Source of the DNA: JAKPAM01 sp047605425
GTDB lineage: Bacteria; Pseudomonadota; Gammaproteobacteria; Burkholderiales; Burkholderiaceae_E
NCBI GenBank assembly: GCA_047605425.1
Contig: JASGFT010000016.1
Location: 1-39,995 of the forward strand
Direction: 5' to 3'
Length of the DNA stretch: 39,995 nucleotides
The position numbers were made by a program, and so were the translations under genes. The first letter of the stretch is position 1; each line of letters begins with the position of its first letter. Positions 1-8,612 of the stretch are shown piece by piece. The notes beneath the pieces were generated by a model that saw nothing but the letters and a program-made list of their open reading frames with translations, did no database searches and was not told the DNA's origin.

Positions 1-113
1 GCGCCGCACGCGCGCGACGATCCGCAGGTCGTCGCCGATCCGGGTCGTGTCGACGCCCTGACTCTTTTGGCCCTCTTGACCCCACCAGACAAGCATTACA
101 GCAAGGAAGCTTC
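1..113. other. Left-edge segment, no gene assigned
   Basis: This short stretch precedes riboflavin synthase. In related bacteria ribD often lies just upstream, so the 3' end of a plus-strand gene might be expected; one plus frame does close with TGA at 59-61, but the 19 residues before it do not look like a RibD tail. The only clear signal is the AAGGAAG ribosome-binding sequence at 103-109 serving the next gene. Too little sequence is present to decide more. Confidence 0.3.
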
Positions 114-761
114 ATGTTCACCGGAATCGTGGCCGCCGTCGGCCGGATCGTCGCTCTGGAACCATTGACCGACGGGACGGGCGCCACCACCCGTCAGACC
201 GGATTGCGGCTGACCGTCGAGGCCGGCGCGCTGGATTTGTCCGACGTGGCGGTCGGCGATTCGATCGCGATCCAGGGCGCCTGCATGACGGCCGTGCGGG
301 TCGACGCCGACCGCTTCGTCGTCGAGGTCTCGCGAGAGAGCCTGTCGCGCACCGCCGGCCTGTCCAGGATCGGCGACGTCAACCTGGAGAAGGCGCTGCG
401 GCTGGCCGATCGGCTCGGCGGCCATCTGGTGTCCGGGCACGTCGACGGATTGGGCACCGTCGTGCGCTTCGAGCCGGTCGGCGAGTCCTGGCTGCTGGTC
501 GTCAAGGCGCCGGCCGCGCTCGCGCGCTATCTGGCCTACAAAGGGTCGATCACCGTCGACGGCGTCAGCCTGACCGTCAACGCGGTCGACGACGAGCCCG
601 ACGGCTGCGCGGTCTCGATCAACCTGATTCCGCACACGATCGCCGCGACCACGCTCCAGTCGCTGGCCGTCGGCGATCCGGTCAACCTCGAGATCGACCT
701 GATCGCCCGCTACGTCGAGCGCATGGCGCAGACGGCCATCGCCAGCGGGGTGCCGGCATGA
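114..761 (+). CDS. ribE: Riboflavin synthase, alpha subunit
   Basis: Riboflavin synthase catalyses the dismutation of two 6,7-dimethyl-8-ribityllumazine molecules to riboflavin, the last step of the pathway, in the cytoplasm. The 215-residue product has the family's usual length and opens with the hallmark MFTGIV. It contains two lumazine-binding repeats (about 1-97 and 98-200); the second starts with GGHLVSGHVDGLG. The start is supported by AAGGAAG about 5 bases upstream. The stop overlaps the next ATG by 4 bases, so it is translationally coupled to the MFS transporter. The other riboflavin genes in the window, ribBA and ribH, lie about 11 kb downstream, so the pathway is split. Some genome annotations call this gene ribC. 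Confidence 0.95.
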   Translation: MFTGIVAAVGRIVALEPLTDGTGATTRQTGLRLTVEAGALDLSDVAVGDSIAIQGACMTAVRVDADRFVVEVSRESLSRTAGLSRIGDVNLEKALRLADRLGGHLVSGHVDGLGTVVRFEPVGESWLLVVKAPAALARYLAYKGSITVDGVSLTVNAVDDEPDGCAVSINLIPHTIAATTLQSLAVGDPVNLEIDLIARYVERMAQTAIASGVPA

Positions 762-2248
762 AGCGCGACGGCTCGCGGGGCTGGTTCGGGACAGCGCCCA
801 CACTGGAGGAACTGCTCGCTCGTCATGGCGAGCTGCGCTACAAGTGGATCGCGTTGACGGTCGTCGTCGTCGGCACGGTCGCCGCCGTCATGACCGCGTC
901 GATCGTCAACGTCGCGCTGCCGGACCTGATGCATGCGTTCGGCATCGGCGCCGAGCGCGCGCAGTGGGTGTCGTCGGCGCACATGGCGGCGATGACGATC
1001 TCGATGCTGCTGCTGCCGTGGAGCCTGGGTCGATTCGGTTTCCGGCGCGTGTATTTCGTGTCGATGGCGATGCTGCTGGCCGGCAGCATCGGTGCGGGCC
1101 TGGCCGGCGACCTGATCATGCTGATCGTCATGCGCGTCGTGCAGGGGACGGCGGCCGGCCTGTTGCAGCCGCTGTCGACGGTGCTGATCATGCGCGCGTT
1201 TCCGCCCGAGATGCGCGGACGGGCGATGGGCTTGTTCGGCTTCGGCGTCGTGCTGGCGCCGGCCATCGGCCCGTCCGTCGGCGGCGTGCTCGTCGATGCG
1301 TTCGGCTGGCGATCGGTGTTCTTCATCTCGGTGCCGATCGCCGCGATCGGCTGGGCGCTGGCGGTCCGTCTGCTGCCGGTCATGCCGCCCAGCGGCGCGC
1401 ATCGCTTCGACGTGCTCGGCTTCGCCGGCGTGACGGCCTTCGTTCTCGTGCTGCTCGAGAGCTTCGTGCGGCTGCACGACTACGGCCTGCTGTCGTCGCA
1501 GGGGATCGCCTGGCTCGGCGGCGCGCTGGTGCTGCTGGCCTTGACGATCGGGTGGGAGCGGCGCCACCGGGCGCCGCTGATCGACCTGTCGGTATTCGAC
1601 GTCCACTCGTTCCGTGTCGGCATCGTCGTGGCGCTGATCTACGGCATGGGCCTGTTCGGCTCGACGCTGATGGTGCCGGCGTTCGTCCAGACCGGCCTGC
1701 TGTACAGCGCGACGACGGCCGGCACGCTGCTGATCCCGGCCGGGCTGGCGCTGGCGTTGACGATACCGGTGGCGGGACGCCTGGCCGACCGCTTCGAGCC
1801 GCGCCGCCTGGTGATGACCGGCCTGGGCCTGTTCACGCTGTCGTTCCTGCTCGTGGCGATCTGGCCCGAGTTCGGCTTCTGGCCGCTGGCCGGCATGCTG
1901 GTGCTCGGCCGCGTCGGCCTGGGCATCATCCTGCCGTCATTGAGCCTGGCCACCGTCCAGCAAGTCGGCACCGAGCGCGTCGCCAGCGCCAGCAGCGTCT
2001 TCAACTTCGTGCGCCTGCTCGGCGGCTCGATCGGCACCAGCACGCTGCTGATCTTCGTCGAATGGCGTGCGCATGCCGGATCGCCGGGCGGCGAACCGAC
2101 GCACGCGCAGTTGATCGATGCCTACCGGATGGGCTTCGCGCTGCTGGCCCTGTCGTTCGCGCTGGCCGGCGCGTGCGCGTGGTTCCTGCGCGGCGACGCG
2201 GCGTCCGTGTCGAAGGCGTCGCCCGAGCCGCCGGCCACCGAGGTATGA
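758..2248 (+). CDS. MFS drug exporter, DHA2 (EmrB/QacA-like) family
   Basis: A 496-residue inner-membrane protein with a roughly 30-residue cytoplasmic N-terminus and about 14 hydrophobic segments, the topology of the proton-driven DHA2 multidrug exporters. The antiporter motif C is visible as APAIGPSVGG near residue 170, after MRGRAMGLFG. The loop between segments 2 and 3 carries a degenerate motif A (GRFGFRRVY), and GRLADRFEPRR appears again in the second half. The ATG overlaps the ribE stop (ATGA), implying co-translation. Substrate is unknown. The coupling to ribE might suggest a flavin-related compound, but nothing in the protein shows this and general drug export is equally likely. Confidence 0.88.
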   Translation: MKRDGSRGWFGTAPTLEELLARHGELRYKWIALTVVVVGTVAAVMTASIVNVALPDLMHAFGIGAERAQWVSSAHMAAMTISMLLLPWSLGRFGFRRVYFVSMAMLLAGSIGAGLAGDLIMLIVMRVVQGTAAGLLQPLSTVLIMRAFPPEMRGRAMGLFGFGVVLAPAIGPSVGGVLVDAFGWRSVFFISVPIAAIGWALAVRLLPVMPPSGAHRFDVLGFAGVTAFVLVLLESFVRLHDYGLLSSQGIAWLGGALVLLALTIGWERRHRAPLIDLSVFDVHSFRVGIVVALIYGMGLFGSTLMVPAFVQTGLLYSATTAGTLLIPAGLALALTIPVAGRLADRFEPRRLVMTGLGLFTLSFLLVAIWPEFGFWPLAGMLVLGRVGLGIILPSLSLATVQQVGTERVASASSVFNFVRLLGGSIGTSTLLIFVEWRAHAGSPGGEPTHAQLIDAYRMGFALLALSFALAGACAWFLRGDAASVSKASPEPPATEV

Positions 2249-2474
2249 AGGTTCGCGCGGCCGATCCGTCGGGGGCGCGGTTCGCTGGCGCCCGCCGTTG
2301 TTACCAAATGTAAGAGTTGTCCCGGTCGATGAATCGCGTCCGCGGGCAATCGATGCCGGGCGCCCAAAGGTTCACAATCGACACATCGGCGCGCGCCGGC
2401 GTCCGGGGCGCCATGGCGATCGCGTACCGCGAGCGGATTCCGGTCGGTCGCCGATCGTGAACAGCAGGTGCGAC

Positions 2475-2846
2475 ATGAGCAAATCGATCATTGCAGCAAT
2501 GGCCGTCGCGGCGGTGGCCGCCGCGGCGCTGCCGGCGCCGGCCCACGCCTGGCGTGGCCGGGTCGGCGTCGGGGTCTACATGGGGGGGCCGTTCTACGGC
2601 CCCGGCTACTACGGTCCCTATCCGTACTACTGGGGAGGGCCGTACTACTACCCGCCCGCGGTCGTCACCGTCCCGGTCCCGGCCACGCCGCCGGTCTACA
2701 TCGAGCAGACGGCGCCATCGGCCGCCACCGTGCCCACGAACCCCTCCGGCTACTGGTATTACTGCGGGAAGCCCGCCGGCTACTATCCGACCGTCAAGGA
2801 GTGTTCATCGGCCTGGCAGCGGGTCGCGCCGCTGCCAGCGCAATGA
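2475..2846 (+). CDS. Small secreted Tyr/Pro/Gly-rich protein
   Basis: A 123-residue protein of unknown function. Residues 1-25 form a clear Sec signal peptide (SKS, an Ala/Val-rich core, then PAHA before the predicted cut). The mature part begins with a stretch rich in Gly, Tyr and Pro (residues about 33-60), continues with a Pro/Val linker, and ends with a compact YYCGKPAGYYPTVKECSSAW segment in which two cysteines could form a disulfide. This C-terminal pattern recurs in small envelope proteins of Proteobacteria. The start is the ATG directly preceding the signal peptide; a longer open frame upstream lacks a plausible N-terminus. It probably acts in the periplasm or outer envelope and sits just before a glycine-zipper lipoprotein, perhaps in one transcript. 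Confidence 0.8.
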   Translation: MSKSIIAAMAVAAVAAAALPAPAHAWRGRVGVGVYMGGPFYGPGYYGPYPYYWGGPYYYPPAVVTVPVPATPPVYIEQTAPSAATVPTNPSGYWYYCGKPAGYYPTVKECSSAWQRVAPLPAQ

Positions 2847-2920
2847 CGATCGGGCCGGCCACGCGGGTGGAGCGATTCGTGCGCCCGGCGCGCCAACGGT
2901 CATCGAACGAGAGGATCACC

Positions 2921-3460
2921 ATGAAACGTCTTTCCAGGCTTGCCGCGCTGACGGCGGCGCTGCTGGCGCTCGGCGCCTGCGCCGTCACACCCACCGGCCC
3001 GACCCAGTTGGTTCTGCCCGGTTCCGGCAAGACCTTCCAGCAGTTCCGCGTCGACGATGCCTCTTGCCGCCAGCACGCGTCGGCGGAGATCGGCGACAGC
3101 GCGCAGACGGCCGCAGCCGATGCGACCGCGCGCAGCGCGGTGGTCGGCACCGTCGTCGGCACCGTGGCGGGCGCGGCGATCGGCGGGTCGCGAGGCGCCG
3201 GCGTCGGTGCCGGCAGCGGCCTGCTGGTCGGTGCAGCGGCCGGTTCGAACGCCGGCGCCCAGACCGGTTATTCGGCGCAGCGCCGCTATGACAACGCGTA
3301 CATCCAGTGCATGTACGCCGCCGGCCATCGGGTACCGGTCTCGGGCCAGTTCGTCGGCAGCGCGCGGGCCACCCAGCCGGCTACGCCGACGCCGCCGTCC
3401 GGGGCCGAACCCCCGCCGCCGCCGGCCGGCACGCCGCCCGCACCGCCTCCCGGCACCTAG
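2921..3460 (+). CDS. Glycine-zipper lipoprotein
   Basis: A 179-residue predicted outer-membrane or periplasmic lipoprotein. The signal peptide ends in the lipobox LGAC, giving a lipidated Cys20. A middle segment (about residues 70-112) is a glycine zipper of alternating GxxxG-type small residues (VVGTVVGTVAGAAIGGS and following), a motif that packs against membranes or oligomerises. Then come YDNAYIQCMYAAGH, typical of the YMGG-type glycine-zipper family, and a Pro-rich tail. An ATG is preceded by GAGAGGATCACC. It follows the secreted Tyr-rich protein and is ended by a strong terminator. The role is unproven; relatives are linked to envelope integrity. Confidence 0.82.
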   Translation: MKRLSRLAALTAALLALGACAVTPTGPTQLVLPGSGKTFQQFRVDDASCRQHASAEIGDSAQTAAADATARSAVVGTVVGTVAGAAIGGSRGAGVGAGSGLLVGAAAGSNAGAQTGYSAQRRYDNAYIQCMYAAGHRVPVSGQFVGSARATQPATPTPPSGAEPPPPPAGTPPAPPPGT

Positions 3461-3494
3461 CGCTGAGCGCCCGGCGTTACGCGTCCGGCATCAA

Positions 3495-3530
3495 TAAAGA
3501 CCGGCAACCGCCGGTCTTTATCATTTTATT
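3495..3530 (+). terminator. Rho-independent terminator
   Basis: A perfect 11-bp inverted repeat (TAAAGACCGGC / GCCGGTCTTTA) with a 4-base AACC loop is followed by a T-rich tail TCATTTTATTT. It closes the lipoprotein transcript and isolates it from the ABC transporter operon. Confidence 0.9.
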
Positions 3531-3709
3531 TGATTGTATTGAACGCACATCGGCGTCAATGGCCTGCGCTTGGGGTTGATACTGATGCATGAAGGGAATG
3601 GGGCGTTGCACAATTCGCGGCGATTGGCAGGTCCGAACGGACCGGCGGCCAACTCCAGCAGACGGTTCGATTTCCGGATCGTGGATCATTCCCTCAGGCA
3701 ACGGCAGCC

Positions 3710-4480
3710 GTGTCCGACACCATTCTGGAAACCCGCAACCTGGTCAAGGAGTTCAAAGGCTTCGTCGCCGTCAACGACGTGAGCCTGTCGGTCAACCGCG
3801 GTCATATCCATGCGCTGATCGGACCGAACGGCGCCGGCAAGACCACCGTCTTCAACCTGTTGACCAAGTTCCTGTCGCCGACCCGCGGCAGCATCCACTT
3901 CAACGGTATCGACATCACGTCCGAGCGGCCGGCGCAGATCGCCCGGCGCGGCGTGATCCGTTCGTTCCAGATCTCGGCGGTCTTTCCGCACCTGACGGCG
4001 CTCGAGAACGTCCGGGTCGGCCTGCAGCGCAATACCGGGACGTCGTTCCAGTTCTGGCGTTCGGACAAGATCCTGAAGACGCTCGACAGACGCGCGATGG
4101 AGTTGCTCGAGTCCGTCGACCTCGGCGCGTTCGCGCACGAACAGACCGTCAATCTGCCGTATGGCCGGAAGCGGGCGCTCGAGATCGCGACGACGCTGGC
4201 GATGGAGCCGGAGCTGATGCTGCTCGACGAGCCCACGCAGGGGATGGGTCACGAGGACGTCGACAAGGTCACGAGACTGATCAAGCAGGTGTCGGCCGGG
4301 CGTACGATCCTGATGGTCGAGCACAACATGAAGGTCATCTCGTCGATCGCCGACCGGATCACCGTGCTGGCTCGCGGCGCGGTGCTGGCCGAAGGCCCTT
4401 ATGCCGAGGTGTCGCGCAATCCCGCCGTGATGGAGGCCTACATGGGCACGACGGACGGCGAGTTGCAGGGCGCGCATTGA
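3710..4480 (+). CDS. livG: Branched-chain amino acid/amide ABC transporter ATPase, LivG type
   Basis: One of the two cytoplasmic ATPases that power a HAAT-family importer. The 256-residue protein has Walker A GPNGAGKTT (about residues 38-46), a Q-loop region IRSFQIS, the signature LPYGRKRALEIA (the LSYG variant usual for LivG), Walker B LMLLDEPTQGM and the switch His in MVEHNM. The start is GTG; no strong ribosome-binding site is visible. It is the first gene of a five-gene block with all parts of an importer (livG, livF, binding protein, livH, livM). The substrate could be leucine, isoleucine or valine, urea, short amides or aromatic acids; the sequence does not decide. Confidence 0.92.
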   Translation: MSDTILETRNLVKEFKGFVAVNDVSLSVNRGHIHALIGPNGAGKTTVFNLLTKFLSPTRGSIHFNGIDITSERPAQIARRGVIRSFQISAVFPHLTALENVRVGLQRNTGTSFQFWRSDKILKTLDRRAMELLESVDLGAFAHEQTVNLPYGRKRALEIATTLAMEPELMLLDEPTQGMGHEDVDKVTRLIKQVSAGRTILMVEHNMKVISSIADRITVLARGAVLAEGPYAEVSRNPAVMEAYMGTTDGELQGAH

Positions 4481-4556
4481 GCGCGACGGCCGTGTGCTCC
4501 GGGGCCGCGCGGGTCCATCGACGGCGCGGCGTACGATTCAGTCATCAAGGGCGGAC

Positions 4557-5267
4557 ATGAGCGAGGTTCTGTCGATTTCGAATCTGAACGCGTGGTACGG
4601 CGAATCGCACGTGCTGCACGGCATCGACCTGCAGGTCGATCGCGGCGAGGTCGTCACGCTGCTCGGCCGCAATGGCGCCGGGCGCACGACGACGATGCGC
4701 GCGATCATGGGATTGACCGGCAACCGCACCGGATCGATCCGCGTGTTCGGTCACGAGACGATCAAGCTGCCCACGCACACGGTCGCGCAGCTCGGCGTCG
4801 GCTATTGCCCCGAAGAGCGCGGCATCTTCGCCAGCCTGAGCTGCGAAGAGAACCTGATGCTGCCCCCCAAGCTGTCGCAGGCCAAGGGCGAGGGCATGAG
4901 CATCGCCGAGATCTACGACATGTTCCCGAACCTGAAGGAACGTCGGAACTCGCCAGGCACCCGCCTGTCCGGCGGCGAGCAGCAGATGCTGGCCGTGGCG
5001 CGGATCCTGCGCACCGGCGCCAACCTGCTGCTGCTCGACGAGATCTCCGAAGGCCTGGCGCCAGTCATCGTGCAGGCGCTGGCGAGGATGATCCGCATGC
5101 TCAAGAGCAAGGGCTACACGGTGGTGATGGCCGAGCAGAACTTCCGCTTCGCCGCGCCGCTGGCCGACCGGTTCTACGTGATCGAGCACGGCCAGGTCGT
5201 CGAGAGGTTCATGGCGAACGAACTGCAATCGAAGATGTCGATGCTCAGCGAGTACCTGGGCGTTTGA
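4557..5267 (+). CDS. livF: Branched-chain amino acid/amide ABC transporter ATPase, LivF type, with Arg in Walker A
   Basis: Second ATPase of the importer, 236 residues, the normal LivF length. The ABC signature LSGGEQQMLAVAR, the Q-loop area GYCPEERGIF, and Walker B LLLLDEISEGLAP are present. The Walker A loop reads GRNGAGRTT: Arg43 (codon CGC at 4683-4685) stands where almost all ABC ATPases have the nucleotide-binding Lys. The residue after the Walker B Glu-equivalent is also unusual (Ile for Pro). My recollection is that a LivF subgroup in Burkholderiales shares these features, so it may be lineage-typical rather than a defect. The ATG with upstream CAAGGGCGGAC was chosen over a longer frame because LivF proteins begin at MSEVLSI-like sequence. 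Confidence 0.9.
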   Translation: MSEVLSISNLNAWYGESHVLHGIDLQVDRGEVVTLLGRNGAGRTTTMRAIMGLTGNRTGSIRVFGHETIKLPTHTVAQLGVGYCPEERGIFASLSCEENLMLPPKLSQAKGEGMSIAEIYDMFPNLKERRNSPGTRLSGGEQQMLAVARILRTGANLLLLDEISEGLAPVIVQALARMIRMLKSKGYTVVMAEQNFRFAAPLADRFYVIEHGQVVERFMANELQSKMSMLSEYLGV

Positions 5268-5307
5268 GAGTTTGAGAAACTGTTTGTTGGCAACCGAGGA
5301 GAGTACC

Positions 5308-6525
5308 TTGAAGAAGCGCAAGCTCTTGAGTCTGGCGATCGCAAGCTCGTTCGCGGCATTTGGTGCTGGAGCGCAGGCGCAGGTGTCCGATGGCGTGATC
5401 CGGATCGGCGTGCTCAATGACATGTCGGGCCTGTACGCCGACCTCGCCGGCATGGGCTCGGTCACCGCCGCCAAGATGGCGGTCGAGGATTACGGCGCCG
5501 CTGCCAAGGGCTTGAAGGTCGAGATCGTCTGGGCCGATCACCAGAACAAGCCGGACGTCGGCTCCAACGTCGCTCGCCAGTGGTTCGACAACGACAAGGT
5601 CGACGTCATCGTCGACGTGCCGACGTCGTCGGTCGCGCTGGCGGTCAGCGAGGTCGCCAAGCAGAAGAACAAGCTGCTGATCGATTCGGGCGCCGCGTCG
5701 TCCGACATGACCGGCAAGCTGTGCAACGCGAACACGATCCACTGGACGTACGACACCTGGATGCTCGCCAACGGGACCGGTAGCGCGATCGTCAAGACCG
5801 GCGGCGATAGCTGGTTCTTCCTGACGGCCGACTATGCGTTCGGCCACGCGCTCGAGCGCGATACGTCGGCGGTCGTCAAGGCCGCGGGCGGCAAGGTCGT
5901 CGGCAGCGTCAAGGTGCCGCTGAACACGCAGGATTTCTCGTCGTTCCTGTTGCAGGCGCAATCGTCGAAAGCCAAGATCATCGGGCTGGCCAACGCCGGC
6001 GGCGATACGATCAACTCGATCAAGCAGGCGGCCGAGTTCGGCATCGTCAAGGGCGGCCAGAACCTGGCCGGCCTGCTGGTGTTCCTGTCGGATGTCCATG
6101 CGCTGGGCTTGCAGACCGCGCAAGGGCTGATCCTGACCGAATCGTTCTACTGGGACCTGAACGACGGCACCCGCGCCTGGTCGAAGCGCTTCGCCGCGGC
6201 CAACGGCAACAAGTATCCGACGATGGTGCAGGCGGGCGTCTACTCGGGCGTGCTGCATTACCTGAAAGCCGTCGAGGCCACGAAGAGCGACGACCCGCTG
6301 ACGGTGGCGGCCAAGATGAAGGAGTTGCCGACCGACGATCCGCTGTTCGGCAAGGGCGTCGTACGGGCCGATGGACGCAAGACGCATCCGGTCTACCTGT
6401 TCGAGGTCAAGAAGCCGTCCGAGTCGAAGGGGCCCTACGACTACTACAAGATCCGCGCGACGATTCCGGCCGAGCAGGCATTCCGTCCGATCGAGCAGGG
6501 CGAGTGCCCGCTGGTCAAGAAGTAA
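5308..6525 (+). CDS. Periplasmic substrate-binding protein of the HAAT importer (Peripla_BP_6, LivK-like)
   Basis: The 405-residue protein captures substrate in the periplasm and delivers it to the LivHM permease. A 24-residue Sec signal peptide (Lys-rich start, hydrophobic core, cut after AGAQA) leads into IRIGVLNDMSGLYADLAG, the typical N-lobe start of type I periplasmic binding proteins. The start is a TTG at 5308, chosen because GAGGAGAG lies 5 bases upstream and because it begins the signal peptide exactly; a TTG 36 bases earlier would add a non-signal leader. A Cys pair near the C-terminus is not evident. The ligand is unknown. Several such proteins with TTYDT/ HWTYDTWMLA-like central segments bind amides, urea or aromatic compounds rather than leucine. 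Confidence 0.9.
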   Translation: MKKRKLLSLAIASSFAAFGAGAQAQVSDGVIRIGVLNDMSGLYADLAGMGSVTAAKMAVEDYGAAAKGLKVEIVWADHQNKPDVGSNVARQWFDNDKVDVIVDVPTSSVALAVSEVAKQKNKLLIDSGAASSDMTGKLCNANTIHWTYDTWMLANGTGSAIVKTGGDSWFFLTADYAFGHALERDTSAVVKAAGGKVVGSVKVPLNTQDFSSFLLQAQSSKAKIIGLANAGGDTINSIKQAAEFGIVKGGQNLAGLLVFLSDVHALGLQTAQGLILTESFYWDLNDGTRAWSKRFAAANGNKYPTMVQAGVYSGVLHYLKAVEATKSDDPLTVAAKMKELPTDDPLFGKGVVRADGRKTHPVYLFEVKKPSESKGPYDYYKIRATIPAEQAFRPIEQGECPLVKK

Positions 6526-6604
6526 CGAGCGCGCCGAGCAACTTCGTGGCGTCGCGCCGCCGTGAGGGCTGGCGGCGGCCGGCGTCACACACAGTGTAGA
6601 GATC

Positions 6605-7489
6605 ATGGAGATTTTTGGCGTCCCCACGCAGGCCCTGTTCGGGCAACTGCTGATCGGCCTGATCAACGGGTCGTTCTACGCGTTGCTGTCGCTGGGCCTG
6701 GCCGTCATTTTCGGCCTGCTCAACATCATCAACTTCGCGCACGGCGCCCAGTACATGCTGGGCGCGTTCTGCGCGTACCTGATGGCCACCATGCTCGGGC
6801 TGAACTACTGGTGGGCGCTGATCCTGACGCCGATCGCCATGGGCGCGTTCGGCGTCGTGCTCGAGAAACTGATGATCTCGCGGCTGTACAAGCTCGACCA
6901 CCTGTACGGCCTGCTGCTGACGTTCGGCCTGGCGCTGATCATCCAGGGCATCTTCCGCAACGAGTTCGGCTCGTCGGGCCTGCCCTATCCGATTCCGCCG
7001 CAGCTCTCGGGTGGACAGAACCTCGGCTTCATGTTCCTGCCGAACTATCGCGGCTGGGTCATCGCCGTCTCGCTGGTCGTCTGCGTGGCGACGTGGTTCA
7101 TGATCGAGCGCACCAAGCTGGGCGCCTACCTGCGCGCCGCGGTCGAGAACCCGTCGCTGGTCCAGGCGTTCGGCATCAACGTGCCGCGGATGATCACGCT
7201 GACCTATGGCTTCGGTGTCGGCCTCGCGGCCTTGGCCGGCGTCATGGCCGCGCCGATCTACCAGGTCAGCCCGCAGATGGGCGCCGACCTGATCATCGTC
7301 GTGTTCGCCGTGGTCGTCATCGGCGGCATGGGGTCGATCATGGGGGCGATCGTCACCGGCTTCGGGCTCGGGCTGGTAGAAGGCCTGACCAAGGTGTTCT
7401 ATCCCGAGGCGTCGAATACCGTCATTTTCGTGATCATGGTGATCGTGCTGCTGCTGCGTCCGGCCGGTCTGTTCGGGACCCAGAAATAA
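6605..7489 (+). CDS. livH: Branched-chain amino acid/amide ABC transporter permease, LivH type
   Basis: A 294-residue inner-membrane permease with about eight hydrophobic segments. Family markers are LINGSFYALLSLGLAVIFGL at the first membrane span, LLNIINFAHGAQYMLG, and a C-terminal VVVIGGMGSIMGAI loop that contacts the ATPases. Start ATG lies 79 bases after the binding-protein stop. It pairs with the LivM-type gene 11 bases downstream to form the translocation pore. Confidence 0.94.
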   Translation: MEIFGVPTQALFGQLLIGLINGSFYALLSLGLAVIFGLLNIINFAHGAQYMLGAFCAYLMATMLGLNYWWALILTPIAMGAFGVVLEKLMISRLYKLDHLYGLLLTFGLALIIQGIFRNEFGSSGLPYPIPPQLSGGQNLGFMFLPNYRGWVIAVSLVVCVATWFMIERTKLGAYLRAAVENPSLVQAFGINVPRMITLTYGFGVGLAALAGVMAAPIYQVSPQMGADLIIVVFAVVVIGGMGSIMGAIVTGFGLGLVEGLTKVFYPEASNTVIFVIMVIVLLLRPAGLFGTQK

Positions 7490-7500
7490 GGTTGTCGCTG

Positions 7501-8532
7501 ATGTCCGTCTCTTCTTCGCAGTCGTCGCCGGCGGTGGCCGGCGGTGCCGATCCGGCCTCCGCGGTCGGCGGAGCGTCGGCCCGGGAGGCAGCGGCGCTCG
7601 AGCGCAGCCAGCGGATCGCGTTCGTCGTCATGCTCGCCATCTTCGTGATCGGGCCGTTGTTCGCGTATCCGGTGTTCCTGATGAAGGTGATGTGCTTCGC
7701 GCTGTTCGCGTGCGCCTTCAATCTGCTGCTCGGCTACGTCGGCCTGCTGTCGTTCGGCCATGCGATGTTCTTCGGCACGGCCGGCTACGTCGCCGCGCAC
7801 GCGGCCAAGGTCTGGGGGCTGACGCCGGAGCTGTCGATCCTCAGCTCGGTGGTCGTCGCCGCCGTCGTCGGCTGGGTCGCCGGCCTGCTGGCGATCCGCA
7901 GGCAGGGCATCTATTTCGCGATGATCACGCTGGCGTTGTCGCAGATGCTGTTCTTCTTCTATCTGCAGGCGCCGTTCACCGGCGGCGAGGACGGCATCCA
8001 GGCGGTCCCGCGCGGCAAGCTGTTCGGCCTGTTCGATCTGTCGAACATGTACGCGATGTACGGACTGGTGCTGGTCGTGTTCTTCGGCGGCTTCTGCCTG
8101 ATCTGGCGCACGGTCCGCTCGCCGTTCGGACAGGTGCTGCAGGCGATCCGCGAGAACGAGCCGCGGGCGACCTCGCTCGGATACGACACCGACAAGTACA
8201 AGCTGCTGGCGTTCGTGCTGTCGGCGGCGCTCGCCGGTCTGGCGGGCGGCACCAAATCGCTGGTGTTCCAGTTGGCTTCGCTGACCGACGTGCACTGGTC
8301 GATGTCGGGCGAGGTCGTGCTGATGACGCTGGTCGGCGGCCTGGGTACGCTGTTCGGGCCGGTCGTCGGCGCGGCCGTCATCGTCACGATGCAGAACTAC
8401 CTGGCGCAATTGGGCGCCTGGGTCACGGTCACGCAGGGTGCGATCTTCGTCATCTGCGTGCTCGCGTTTCGCCGCGGCATCGTCGGCGAGGCCTATGCGT
8501 GGGCGCAGCGGCGCCGCAATCCGAAGACCTGA
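7501..8532 (+). CDS. livM: Branched-chain amino acid/amide ABC transporter permease, LivM type
   Basis: Second permease, 343 residues. A polar, Ser/Ala-rich 40-residue N-terminus precedes about nine membrane segments. LivM hallmarks include LLLGYVGLLSFGHAMFFGTAGY, GIYFAMITLALSQM, AIRENEPRATSLGYD and the C-terminal LVGGLGTLFGPVVGA coupling region. The ATG only 11 bases after livH was used; longer frames run back through livH and are not plausible. It ends the operon; no T-tract terminator follows, and the next gene converges from the other strand. Confidence 0.93.
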   Translation: MSVSSSQSSPAVAGGADPASAVGGASAREAAALERSQRIAFVVMLAIFVIGPLFAYPVFLMKVMCFALFACAFNLLLGYVGLLSFGHAMFFGTAGYVAAHAAKVWGLTPELSILSSVVVAAVVGWVAGLLAIRRQGIYFAMITLALSQMLFFFYLQAPFTGGEDGIQAVPRGKLFGLFDLSNMYAMYGLVLVVFFGGFCLIWRTVRSPFGQVLQAIRENEPRATSLGYDTDKYKLLAFVLSAALAGLAGGTKSLVFQLASLTDVHWSMSGEVVLMTLVGGLGTLFGPVVGAAVIVTMQNYLAQLGAWVTVTQGAIFVICVLAFRRGIVGEAYAWAQRRRNPKT

Positions 8533-8557
8533 CGGCGCGAGCTTCGACGGCCGTCTT

Positions 8558-8612
8558 TTCGCCGGCGAATCACGCCTGGCTGGCCGGTCACCCGCTTCGC
8601 CGGCGGATCACG
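8558..8612. repeat. Short direct repeat between convergent genes
   Basis: A 17-base element TTCGCCGGCGAATCACG at 8558-8574 recurs at 8596-8612 with one mismatch (TTCGCCGGCGGATCACG). Each copy contains a near-palindromic TTCGCCGGCGAA core. It occupies most of the space between livM and the opposing hemerythrin-like gene. It could help terminate both transcripts, but there is no T-run. Confidence 0.45.

Noticed and set aside
1..96. A minus-strand frame starting at 96 and encoding TRIGDDLRIVARV, which resembles a RibD C-terminus
   Set aside because: It has no ribosome-binding site, begins only about 32 residues before the window edge, and a RibD tail could not occur so near a start; treated as chance.
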